Shown here piece by piece: positions 52,472-61,066 of a DNA stretch of 64,000 nt; positions within the stretch are counted from its first letter, which is position 1, and the number at the start of each line of letters is the position of its first letter. Made by a program: the position numbers and the translations under genes. Below the pieces are notes generated by a model that was not told the DNA's origin, did not search any database, and was given only the letters and a program-made list of their open reading frames with translations. The DNA comes from Novosphingobium panipatense (GTDB taxonomy: Bacteria; Pseudomonadota; Alphaproteobacteria; Sphingomonadales; Sphingomonadaceae), in NCBI RefSeq assembly GCF_002149965.1, contig NZ_MSQB01000017.1, forward strand, positions 28,822 to 92,821, given 5' to 3'.

Positions 52472-53542
52472 ATGATCGGGGCAGACGAACTCATCGCGCG
52501 GTGCCGCAAGGGCACTCGGCGCTTTCTCAACGCTGCGGGCCTTCTCGCGGGGGGCGTCGCTCTCGCTGCGGTGACGGCCCTGCCGGCGCAGGCGCAAGTG
52601 CGTACCCAAGTCCGCGCCCAGGCTGGCGCTATCGGCGATGTTCAGGATTCCTTCGATTCCGTCTTCGGAACCGAGCAGCGCGCGCCGCGCACTTATTCCA
52701 GCGATTTCGGCAGGCAGCTCGCCACCGTTGCGGAAGCCTCGCGCGGGCGCATCGGCGTTGCCGCCATGGACCTTGCGACCGGACGCATGGTCGACGTGCT
52801 CGGCAACCAGCGTTTCCCGATGGCCAGCACCAGCAAGATCGCCATTGCCGCGACGTTCCTGGAAGGCGTGGACAAGGGCAAATGGACGCTTTCCAGCGAA
52901 TTCCCGCTGATGGTGCCGGTGCCTTCGGCGCCGTTCTCCAGCGCGGTCGCGCCGGTCCGCGCCGGGACCTACATGAGCGCGCGCCAGTTGATCGAGCTGA
53001 TGATCACCCGCTCCAACAACTATGCCACCGATGCCCTGCTCAAGGTCGTCGGCGGCCCCTCGGCGGTGAATGCCTGGGTGCGCCGCACCGGCATCGACGA
53101 GTGGCATATCGACCGCGACATCGCCACGCTGGTGCGCGATGACGGCGCCATCGATCCCGCCAAGGTCGTGGACAAGCGCGACAGCGCCACGCCGATTGCC
53201 GTGGTCGAGCTGCTGGCGGGCATCTACAACGGCAAGTGGATGAGCAAGCAGGGCCGCGACGTGCTGCTCGGCGCCATGAGCCGCACCGTCACCGGCAAGC
53301 GCCGCATCCGTGCCGGGCTTCCTGCCGAAGTCGTGGTTTCGCACAAGACCGGGTCGCTCAACAACACGTCGAGCGACATCGGCATTATCGAGACGCCGGA
53401 CGGCCATGCCTATGCCGTGGCGATCTACGTCACCGGCCAGGGCACCCGCCCCAATCGCGAGGCGCGGATCGCCAGCATCGCCCGTACCATCTACGACGGC
53501 TATCTGGCCGAAGGGTCGTCCTACCGCACCGCCGCGCGCTGA
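52472..53542 (+). CDS. Class A beta-lactamase-like serine hydrolase
   Basis: A 356-residue exported protein with a hydrophobic signal (AAGLLAGGVALAAVTALPAQA). A Gln/Arg-rich stretch follows, then a penicillin-binding fold: SxxK as STSK at 119-122, an SNN motif (RSNNYATD) where class A enzymes have SDN, and KTG in SHKTGSLNN. The omega-loop Glu-x-x-Leu-Asn motif is not evident, so efficient beta-lactam hydrolysis is doubtful. It may be a peptidoglycan-acting relative or a weak lactamase. It stands alone between two terminators. Confidence 0.85.
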   Translation: MIGADELIARCRKGTRRFLNAAGLLAGGVALAAVTALPAQAQVRTQVRAQAGAIGDVQDSFDSVFGTEQRAPRTYSSDFGRQLATVAEASRGRIGVAAMDLATGRMVDVLGNQRFPMASTSKIAIAATFLEGVDKGKWTLSSEFPLMVPVPSAPFSSAVAPVRAGTYMSARQLIELMITRSNNYATDALLKVVGGPSAVNAWVRRTGIDEWHIDRDIATLVRDDGAIDPAKVVDKRDSATPIAVVELLAGIYNGKWMSKQGRDVLLGAMSRTVTGKRRIRAGLPAEVVVSHKTGSLNNTSSDIGIIETPDGHAYAVAIYVTGQGTRPNREARIASIARTIYDGYLAEGSSYRTAAR

Positions 53543-53566
53543 GGCTCATTAAGTCCGGCACGCATG

Positions 53567-53603
53567 AAAAAAGCGCTTCGGAGCCACTCCGAAGCGCTTT
53601 TTT
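53567..53603. terminator. Bidirectional terminator
   Basis: AAAAAAGCGCTTCGGAG pairs with its complement, ending TTTTTT, around a 4-base loop. It lies between the hydrolase gene and the convergent lipoprotein gene. Confidence 0.95.
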
Positions 53604-53647
53604 GTGGCCTGAAGGGCCGGGCCGCGAAGCCCGGCGCTTGCAAGTGA

Positions 53648-53983
53648 TCAGTGCTGCTGGGTGCCGTCGTGGGGCGTGCCTTCGGCGTCGGTGACGTCGG
53701 CAGCGGCCTTCTCGGCATCGGCGGCGATGTCGTCGGTGGTCTTTTCGGCCTTCTTGGCGGCATCGGCGGCGGCATCCTTGACGCCGTCGGCGGCGTCATT
53801 GGCGGCATCCGAAGCCTTGGCGCCGAGATCGCTCACGGCATCGCCCACGTCGTCGGCGGCTTCCGACATGTCGCCGGCAGCCGAAGTGGCGGTGTCCGAA
53901 GCCGCGTCCTGCGTCTTTTCCGAGCAGGCGGCGAGCGACAGGGCCGCAACGGCGGCAGTGGCGGCGATAACGATCTTGCGCAT
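53648..53983 (-). CDS. Alanine-rich LEA-like lipoprotein
   Basis: A 111-residue protein with a lipoprotein signal (MRKIVIAATAAVAALSLAAC; lipobox LAAC). The mature part is almost all Ala, Asp, Lys and Ser in short amphipathic repeats (DAANDAADGVKDAAADAAKKAE), as in late-embryogenesis-abundant and apolipoprotein-like helices. Such proteins are usually disordered until they contact membranes or dry out. Role in envelope or desiccation stress is a guess. The start at 53983 is set by the signal peptide. Confidence 0.82.
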   Translation of the reverse strand: MRKIVIAATAAVAALSLAACSEKTQDAASDTATSAAGDMSEAADDVGDAVSDLGAKASDAANDAADGVKDAAADAAKKAEKTTDDIAADAEKAAADVTDAEGTPHDGTQQH

Positions 53984-54243
53984 GTTCTCGGTATTCCCTC
54001 GTTTGCTAAAAAGCGTTTGCTGAAAAGACAAACCCCGTGAGCCCAACCGCGAATGCGGGCGGCTTCGCCCCTTGGGCAGGGAAACTAGGCCGGTCGCAAA
54101 CGCGATTCAAGCAGTCGCGGGCAAACGACGGTGGAGCGAATTGGTTCCCGCCCGATCCTCCGCCCGATCCTCCGGGCCGATTTCACCCGCCGCGCCTCAC
54201 TGACCTGCTGACGACCAGCCCCGGCGCTGCTAGGGGTCTTGCC

Positions 54244-57084
54244 ATGGATTCCAAGCAGCATCTCTATCTCGTCGACGGCTCGGCATATATCTTCCGCGCC
54301 TATCACCGCCTGCCGCCGCTCACCAACCCGGAAGGAACGCCGGTCGGCGCGGTCTACGGTTATACGACGATGCTGTGGAAGCTGGCGGACGACCTCAACA
54401 AGGCCGATGGCCCCACCCACCTTGCGGTGATCCTGGATGCGGGCAGCCATTCGTTCCGCAACGATATCTACGAGGATTACAAGGCCAACCGCCCGCCGCC
54501 GCCCGAAGACCTGGTGCCGCAATTCCCGCTGATCCGCGACGCCACGCGGGCCTTCTCGCTGCCCTGCATCGAGGAACCGGGCTTCGAGGCGGACGACCTC
54601 ATTGCTTCCTATGCCCGCGCCGCCACGGCGCAGGGCTGGGACGTGACGATCGTGTCTTCGGACAAGGACCTCATGCAGCTGGTCGGCAAATGCGGTATCG
54701 GCGGCGGCTGCGTCGACATGCTGGACACGATGAAGAACCAGCGCATCGACATTCCCGAAGTGGTCGAAAAGTTCGGTGTGCCCCCTGAAAAGGTGGGCGA
54801 CGTGCTGGCGCTGATGGGCGACGCGGTGGACAACGTGCCGGGCGTCTACGGCGTCGGCCCCAAGACCGCGACCAAGCTGATCCAGGACTACGGCGACCTC
54901 GAAGCCGCCCTGGCCGCCGCGCCCGCGATGAAGAAGTCGAAGCTTCAGGAGCGCCTGATCGAACAGGCCGAGCAGGCCCGCCTGTCCAAGGTGCTGGTGA
55001 CGCTGAAGGAAGACTGCACGCTGCCGATGGCGCTGGACGCCTTCAAGCTCGATGCCATTCCGCCCGCGCCGCTCGCGGAGTTCCTCGGCAAGCACGGCTT
55101 CACCAGCCTGCTCAAACGGCTCGACGGCGGCCATGGCAGCCCGGACCGTCCGACCCAGCTCAATCCCGCCAAGCCTGTCACGGCGGCCGGCGGGCCCGGC
55201 GAAGGTGCCTCGCGGCAGTCGCTGCCGGAATGGCCGGCGGTGGACTATGCCGCCTACGAATGCGTGCAGACCGTGGAGGCGCTGGAGCGCTGGGTGGCGC
55301 GTGCGCAGGCGGCGCATATGGTGGCCGTCGATACCGAGACCTCGATGCTCGATGCGATGAAGGCGGAGCTTGCCGGAATCAGCCTGGCGCTGGGCCCGAA
55401 CGACGCCTGCTACATCCCGCTCGGCCACGGCGGCAGCGACATGTTCGCGGAGAAGCCGCAGCAGGTGCCGCTCCAGACCGCGCTGGCGCTGCTGAAGCCG
55501 CTGCTGGAAAGCGATGCCGTGCTCAAGGTCGGCCAGAACATCAAGTACGATCTCAACGTCCTGGCCCGGCACGACATTCTGGTGGCGCCGGTGGACGATA
55601 CCATGATCGTCAGCTTCTGCCTCGACGCGGGCCGCCAGATCGAGGGCATCGGCGGCGGCCACGGCATGGACGAGCTGTCGGAGCGCCACCTTTCGCACAA
55701 GACGATGGCGTTCAAGGATGTCTGCGGCACCGGCAAGAAGGCGATTCCCTTCGGCGAAGTGCCGCTGGACCGCGCCACGCCCTATGCGGCCGAGGATGCC
55801 GACGTCACCTGGCGCCTGCACAATATCCTCAAGCCGCGCCTGTCCGACGAGGGCGGCACGCGCATCTACGAGCGGGTGGACCGGCCGCTGATCCCGGTCG
55901 TCGCGCAGATGGAGCGCCACGGCGTGAAAGTGGACCGAGACAGGCTGGCGGGCCTTTCCAGCCAGTTCGCCGAGGCCATCGGCGCGCTGGAGGCGGAGAT
56001 CCACGGCAAGGTCGGTCAGGAATTCACCATCGGCAGCCCCAAGCAGCTCGGCGATATCCTGTTCGACAAGCTGGGCTACAAGGGCGGCAAGAAGGGCAAG
56101 AGCGGGCAATATTCCACCGACCAGTCGGTGCTGGAAAAGCTGGCGGGCGAGGGCGCCGAAGTCGCCACCAAGGTGCTCGAATGGCGCCAGCTCTCCAAGC
56201 TGCGCTCCACTTATACCGAAGCCCTGCAAGCGGCGATCAACCCGCGGACCGGGCGCGTCCACACCAGCTACAGCCTGGTCGGGGCGCAGACCGGGCGTCT
56301 GTCCTCGACCGAGCCGAACCTTCAGAACATCCCGATCCGCACCGAGATCGGCCGCCAGATCCGCGATTGTTTCGTGGCCGAGCCGGGCAATGTCCTGCTC
56401 GCGGCGGACTATTCGCAGATCGAGCTGCGCCTTGCCGCGCACATGGCCGATGTGCCGAGCCTGAAGGAAGCCTTCGCCCAGGGCGAGGACATCCACTCGC
56501 GCACGGCGATGGAGATGTTCGGCACGGTGGACCGCGACACGCGCGGACGGGCCAAGACCATCAACTTCGCCATCCTCTACGGCATATCGCGCTGGGGTCT
56601 CGCAGGCCGTCTCGGCACCGAGGCGGACGAGGCGCAGGCCATGATCGACCGCTATTTCGAGCGCTTTCCGGGCATCCAGCGCTATATCGTCCACACGCTG
56701 GAGCAAGTGCGCGAGCGGGGCTATTCGGAAACCCTGTTCGGCCGCAAGACCTGGTTCCCGCGCATCACCTCGAAGAACGGCGCCGAGCGCCAGGGCAGCG
56801 AGCGTGCCGCCATCAACGCCCCGATCCAGGGCACCAGCGCCGACATCATCAAGCGCGCCATGGTGCGCATGATGCCTGCGCTGGAGGCGGCGGGCCTCGG
56901 CCATGTGCGCATGTTGCTGCAGGTCCACGACGAACTCGTGTTCGAACTCCCCGAGGGTGATGTCGCAGCGGCTTCGGACGTGATCCGCGCCGTCATGGCG
57001 GGCGCGGCCGAGCCCGCGGTCAGGCTGGACGTGCCGCTGGGCGTCGAAATCGGCTCCGGCCTCAGCTGGGGCGCGGCGCACTGA
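54244..57084 (+). CDS. polA: DNA polymerase I
   Basis: Repair and Okazaki-fragment polymerase, 946 residues. Residues 1-290 are the 5'-3' exonuclease (YLVDGSAYIFRAYHRLPPL, SSDKDLMQLV, MGDAVDNVPGVYGVGPKTA). Residues about 350-540 are an apparently active 3'-5' exonuclease with DTETS near 362. The polymerase domain has YSQIELR near 723, RAKTINFAILYG and VHDELVFE near 895. The ATG at 54244 is the conserved start. A longer open frame upstream is not homologous. The gap 53984-54243 contains a 12-base tandem duplication (54151-54174) and nothing else I recognise. Confidence 0.98.
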   Translation: MDSKQHLYLVDGSAYIFRAYHRLPPLTNPEGTPVGAVYGYTTMLWKLADDLNKADGPTHLAVILDAGSHSFRNDIYEDYKANRPPPPEDLVPQFPLIRDATRAFSLPCIEEPGFEADDLIASYARAATAQGWDVTIVSSDKDLMQLVGKCGIGGGCVDMLDTMKNQRIDIPEVVEKFGVPPEKVGDVLALMGDAVDNVPGVYGVGPKTATKLIQDYGDLEAALAAAPAMKKSKLQERLIEQAEQARLSKVLVTLKEDCTLPMALDAFKLDAIPPAPLAEFLGKHGFTSLLKRLDGGHGSPDRPTQLNPAKPVTAAGGPGEGASRQSLPEWPAVDYAAYECVQTVEALERWVARAQAAHMVAVDTETSMLDAMKAELAGISLALGPNDACYIPLGHGGSDMFAEKPQQVPLQTALALLKPLLESDAVLKVGQNIKYDLNVLARHDILVAPVDDTMIVSFCLDAGRQIEGIGGGHGMDELSERHLSHKTMAFKDVCGTGKKAIPFGEVPLDRATPYAAEDADVTWRLHNILKPRLSDEGGTRIYERVDRPLIPVVAQMERHGVKVDRDRLAGLSSQFAEAIGALEAEIHGKVGQEFTIGSPKQLGDILFDKLGYKGGKKGKSGQYSTDQSVLEKLAGEGAEVATKVLEWRQLSKLRSTYTEALQAAINPRTGRVHTSYSLVGAQTGRLSSTEPNLQNIPIRTEIGRQIRDCFVAEPGNVLLAADYSQIELRLAAHMADVPSLKEAFAQGEDIHSRTAMEMFGTVDRDTRGRAKTINFAILYGISRWGLAGRLGTEADEAQAMIDRYFERFPGIQRYIVHTLEQVRERGYSETLFGRKTWFPRITSKNGAERQGSERAAINAPIQGTSADIIKRAMVRMMPALEAAGLGHVRMLLQVHDELVFELPEGDVAAASDVIRAVMAGAAEPAVRLDVPLGVEIGSGLSWGAAH

Positions 57085-57221
57085 GGGGGATCTCCGTCGT
57101 CATCCATCAACGTAGCGCAGCAAGCCGGCGTGGTCATGCCCGTCTCCGGTTTGCTTCGCTGCGCTCGCGGGTGACCGGCAACCCCCTTGCGGAGAACCCC
57201 GCCTTCCGGCACCTCCCGCGC

Positions 57222-58001
57222 ATGCTTTCTCCCGCCCGTATCCTGATAGCCAGTGCCCTCAGCTTCATCGCCGCGCCCACGGCGCAGGCGAAGAGCCCGC
57301 CGGTCTGCACCTACCGCATCGACAACGCCTACCCCCACGATACCGCCGCCTTCACCGAAGGCCTGCTGTTCGACCGTGGGCTGCTTTACGAAAGCACTGG
57401 CCGCGAGGGCGATTCCCGCATCGTCGTGCGCAAGCTGGAGACGCTCGATCCCGTGCGGGAGGCCCAGGTCGACCCGAGCGTTTTCGGCGAAGGGCTGGCC
57501 GATTGGAAGGACCAACTCATCAGTCTCACCTGGCGTGACGGTATCGGCTATCGCTGGGACCGCGCGACGCTGAAGCTATTGGGCACGTTCCGCTACGAGG
57601 GCGAAGGCTGGGCCATGACCCGGCACGGCGAGACGATCTACCAGAGCGACGGTTCCGCCACGCTGCGCCTGCGCGATCCGGCGACGATGCGCCAGACCGG
57701 CAGCCTTGCCGTCACTGCCGAGGGCAAGCCGGTGGCGAACCTCAACGAGCTGGAATGGATCGGCGGCGAGATCTGGGCCAATGTCTGGATGACCGACCGC
57801 ATCGCCCGGATCGATCCGAAGACCGGCAAGGTCACGTCCTGGCTGGACCTTGCGGGCCTGCGCGAACAGGCGGGCGGGCGCGGTGTGGACGCCGTGCTGA
57901 ACGGCATTGCCTGGGATGCCCCGGCAAACCGCATTTTCGTGACCGGCAAGAACTGGAACCAGATCTTCCAGATCGTCCCGGACTGCACCAAAGGCGCCTG
58001 A
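57222..58001 (+). CDS. Glutaminyl-peptide cyclotransferase (plant/bacterial type)
   Basis: Forms N-terminal pyroglutamate on exported proteins or peptides. The 259-residue protein begins with a signal peptide (MLSPARILIASALSFIAAPTAQA). A five-bladed propeller-like repeat core follows: TYRIDNAYPHDTAAFTEGLLFDRGLLYESTG, GEGWAMTRHG, LNELEWIGGEIWANVWMTDRIARIDPKTGKV, and LNGIAWDAPANRIFVTGKNW, the family signatures. It has no relationship to the animal zinc enzyme. The 137-base space after polA carries no feature I recognise. Confidence 0.92.
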   Translation: MLSPARILIASALSFIAAPTAQAKSPPVCTYRIDNAYPHDTAAFTEGLLFDRGLLYESTGREGDSRIVVRKLETLDPVREAQVDPSVFGEGLADWKDQLISLTWRDGIGYRWDRATLKLLGTFRYEGEGWAMTRHGETIYQSDGSATLRLRDPATMRQTGSLAVTAEGKPVANLNELEWIGGEIWANVWMTDRIARIDPKTGKVTSWLDLAGLREQAGGRGVDAVLNGIAWDAPANRIFVTGKNWNQIFQIVPDCTKGA

Positions 58002-58124
58002 CTTGCGCATGACTTGTCCGGGCGGGCCGTTTGCGATAGAAAGCGGTCCGCAAGCAGAGGAATGGATCGATGAACACCTGAGCACATAGCCCGTTTTTCC
58101 CAAACGCTATCTGCCGGTGTTCCC

Positions 58125-59702
58125 ATGACATTCCTGACTCTCGACCGCGTGGCCTGCTCGGCCCCCGACGGTTCCCCGCTTTTCTCCGATCTCACGTTCT
58201 CGCTCGGCCGCGAGACGCTTGGCCTCGTCGGTCGCAACGGTGCGGGCAAGAGCACCCTGCTGCGCGCGATCGCCGGGGAAGCGCCGGTTCTGGAAGGCAC
58301 GATCACGCGGCAGGGCCGGGTCGGCCTGCTGCATCAGCTTCCTCCCGAGGAGAGCGCCAGCGTGGCCGAGGCACTGGGTCTCGCCGCCCCATTCGCCCGC
58401 CTCGATCGCATCACTGAGGGCCGCTTCGAGGACGACGACTTCGATCTGGCCGACTGGACCTTGCCCGAACGCTTCGAAAAGGCCGCCGCACTGGCCGGCT
58501 TCGCCGATCTCGATCCGCAGCGGCCGCTCTGTGCCTTCAGCGGCGGTCAGCGCACCCGGCTGATGCTGACCGGCCTCCTCATGGGCGAGCCGGACGTGCT
58601 CCTGCTGGACGAGCCGACCAACAATCTCGATGAGGCAGGGCGCAAGGTGGTGGCGGACCTGCTCGACGGCTGGCCTGGCGGCGCCCTTGTCGCCAGCCAC
58701 GACCGCGAACTGCTGCGCCGCGCGGATCGCATCGTCGAGCTGACCGGCACGGGCGTTCACATGGTCGGCGGCGGCTGGGACGCTTTCGACGAGCAACGCA
58801 GCCGGGAGCGTGCCCGCGCTGCCGAAGTGCTGGAAAGAAGCGAGGACGCGCTGCGCCGTTCACGCCGCGAACGTCAGGAAGAGGTCGAAAAGCAGGCCCG
58901 GCGCGACAGCCGGGGCCGTCAGGACGCCGCCAGGGGCGGCGCACCGAAGATCCTGCTCGGCGCCCGCAGGCAGCGCGCCGAGGAAACCGGCGGACGTCAG
59001 GGCAAGCTCGGCGACGAACGCGTGGGCCGCGCGCAGCAGGACCTCGACGCGGCGCGCCGCGAGGTGGAAGTGCTGGCCCCGATCCATATCGAACTGCCGC
59101 CCAGCGGCCTGCCCTCCGGCCATGTCCTGATCGAGGCGCGCGGCATTACCTGCACGCGCGGCGGAAGGCACTTGTTCGGCCCGCTCGACCTCGTGATCCG
59201 CGGCCCCCGGAGAATCGCCGTCACCGGCGCCAACGGTTCGGGCAAGACCAGCCTGATCCGTATTCTCGCCGGGCTGGACCGGCCGGACGAAGGCGAGATT
59301 CGCGCCGAAAGATCACGCAGCGCGCTGCTCGACCAGCACGTCTCGCTGCTGGGCGACGGCGGCACCGTGCTGGACGCCTACTTGCGCCTCGACCCCGGGA
59401 CCGACCGCCACGCCGCCCATGCCGCGCTGGCCCGTTTCGGCTTTCGCAACGCCTGGGCGGAACGCGAGATCGGCGGTCTTTCCGGCGGCGAGCGGATGCG
59501 GCTGGCGCTGGCCTGCCTTTTCACGCGGCGCGAAGTGCCCTGGCTGCTGATCCTAGACGAACCGACCAACCACCTCGATCTCGCATCGGCGGAAATGCTG
59601 GAACAGGCTCTGCGCGGCTACGACGGCGCGGTGGTCTGCGTTAGCCACGATAGGGCCTTTCGAGAGGCGCTGGGCCTGGAAGAGGCGATCGCGCTGGGAT
59701 AG
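58125..59702 (+). CDS. ABC-F family ATP-binding cassette protein
   Basis: A soluble twin-ATPase without membrane domain, 525 residues, likely acting on ribosomes. Cassette 1: Walker A GRNGAGKST near residue 38, signature FSGGQR near 139, Walker B LLLDEPTNNLDE. Cassette 2: GANGSGKTS near 370, LSGGER near 452, LLILDEPTNHLDL. The linker between them is long and charged (about 220-310, RRSRRERQEEVEKQARRD), as in ABC-F proteins. Regulatory versus antibiotic-resistance type cannot be decided from sequence. Confidence 0.93.
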   Translation: MTFLTLDRVACSAPDGSPLFSDLTFSLGRETLGLVGRNGAGKSTLLRAIAGEAPVLEGTITRQGRVGLLHQLPPEESASVAEALGLAAPFARLDRITEGRFEDDDFDLADWTLPERFEKAAALAGFADLDPQRPLCAFSGGQRTRLMLTGLLMGEPDVLLLDEPTNNLDEAGRKVVADLLDGWPGGALVASHDRELLRRADRIVELTGTGVHMVGGGWDAFDEQRSRERARAAEVLERSEDALRRSRRERQEEVEKQARRDSRGRQDAARGGAPKILLGARRQRAEETGGRQGKLGDERVGRAQQDLDAARREVEVLAPIHIELPPSGLPSGHVLIEARGITCTRGGRHLFGPLDLVIRGPRRIAVTGANGSGKTSLIRILAGLDRPDEGEIRAERSRSALLDQHVSLLGDGGTVLDAYLRLDPGTDRHAAHAALARFGFRNAWAEREIGGLSGGERMRLALACLFTRREVPWLLILDEPTNHLDLASAEMLEQALRGYDGAVVCVSHDRAFREALGLEEAIALG

Positions 59703-59709
59703 GCTCAGT

Positions 59710-60852
59710 TCAATTGGCTTTGCGCGCGTCGCCGTTTACCGACCCCGCGACCAGTTCCGCCAGCCCGGCACTCGCGCCGAGTTCGACCGGTGCCACCGGC
59801 AGGGTCCGTCGCCGCACGAGAGCTTCGGGCTGGTTGCGACGGATCCAGTCCATCATGCTCTCGCGCAGCTCGCAGCGCAGGTCGAACAGCGTCGGGCCGT
59901 CGCGGGCGCTCATCAGCAGGCGGACCTCGATGGCGTCGTCCTTGCAGTCCGTCACCTGAAGGACTTGCGCCCGCTTGTCCCAGAGGCGGTGGGCGGCGAT
60001 CTGGCGGGAATATTCCTCCCGGATCGGGCCGATGTCGGTGCCCTGGTCGAGATAAAGGAACACGGTGCCGAGCAGCTGCGAGGTCGTCTTGGTCCAGTTC
60101 TGGAAAGTGTCTTCCAGGAAACGGTTGGACGGCACGACGAGGCGGCGGTCGTCCCACAGCCGCACGACAACGTAGGTGGTGCGAATATCCTCGATCCGGC
60201 CCCACTCGCCGTCGAGGATCACGACGTCGTCGATGGAGATCGGCTCGGTCATCGCCATCTGGAAGCCCGCGATCAGTGCCTTGAGCGCGGGCTGCGCCGC
60301 CGCGCCCACGGCCAGCGCCGCGAGGCCCGCCGATGCCATCAGGGTCACGCCGATCTCGCGCACGCCCGGGATCGAGGCCAGCATGCCCGAAACGGTCAGG
60401 AACACGATCAGGAACGTGCCGATGCGGCTGAAGATGGCCAGGCGGGTGCGCCGCCGCCGGGCATTGCGGTTGTTCTCCACCGAGATATCGGCGCGCACGA
60501 TCATCGCCTCGACGAAAGCACGCAGCACCGCCACCGCCACCCAGCCGGTCAGCAGCGGCATGACGAAAGGCGCGAACCGTTCCCAGACCGCTTCGAGCGC
60601 AGGGGTTTCCCGTGCCGCGAGAACGACCCCCATGGCCACGAAAGCCCAGCGCGTGGGCCGGAACAGGCGATTGACGACGAGATCGTCCGCCTCGCTCGCG
60701 CTGCGATGGGTCACGCGGTGGAGGATGCGGAACAGCACGGCATGGGCCAGAAGCGCGATCGCCACCCCCAGCAAGGCCGCAAGCACCGCCACCAGCGGTC
60801 GCTCCGCCCAGTCGGGCAGGCCGCCGAGCAGGTTTTCGATGAGCCGGATCAT
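59710..60852 (-). CDS. MscS family small-conductance mechanosensitive channel
   Basis: A 380-residue inner-membrane channel. Five membrane helices are visible, the last (GVTLMASAGLAALAVGAAAQPALKALIAGF) being the Gly/Ala-rich pore helix. The beta domain has the diagnostic DDVVILDGEWGRIEDIRTTYVVVRLWDDRRLVVPSNRFLE. The C-terminal alpha/beta domain follows. Two extra N-terminal helices relative to E. coli MscS. Convergent with the ABC-F gene (8 bases apart). Confidence 0.93.
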   Translation of the reverse strand: MIRLIENLLGGLPDWAERPLVAVLAALLGVAIALLAHAVLFRILHRVTHRSASEADDLVVNRLFRPTRWAFVAMGVVLAARETPALEAVWERFAPFVMPLLTGWVAVAVLRAFVEAMIVRADISVENNRNARRRRTRLAIFSRIGTFLIVFLTVSGMLASIPGVREIGVTLMASAGLAALAVGAAAQPALKALIAGFQMAMTEPISIDDVVILDGEWGRIEDIRTTYVVVRLWDDRRLVVPSNRFLEDTFQNWTKTTSQLLGTVFLYLDQGTDIGPIREEYSRQIAAHRLWDKRAQVLQVTDCKDDAIEVRLLMSARDGPTLFDLRCELRESMMDWIRRNQPEALVRRRTLPVAPVELGASAGLAELVAGSVNGDARKAN

Positions 60853-60955
60853 GGTGATCTAACTATGCTGCACCGCAGCAGTTTCAGAACGAGGTTCGCT
60901 TCGTCGGTCTTTCGGGGCGAGTGAGCGATCCCGTTCGGACGATCGCATGGGAACT

Positions 60956-61059
60956 ACGTCGTCCCGGACTTGATCCGGGACCGCTGGCAATACCTGAGGC
61001 GCTCCTATCGAGCTAGGCGCGGCTCGGCCAGCGGCCCCGGGGCGAGCCCGGGACGACGT
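60956..61059. repeat. Inverted repeat between mscS and cdc48 genes
   Basis: ACGTCGTCCCGG at 60956 is repeated inverted at 61048-61059 (CCGGGACGACGT), with a second inner pair GCTGGC/GCCAGC. It is a common sphingomonad intergenic repeat and fills most of the 213-base gap after the start of the MscS gene. Confidence 0.6.
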
Positions 61060-61066
61060 GTCTGGA

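Noticed and set aside
54085..57081. A 998-codon open frame opposite polA, and similar long frames opposite maeB, mutS and the cdc48 gene
   Set aside because: All show the same skewed composition with no recognisable motifs, while the opposite strand carries intact known genes.
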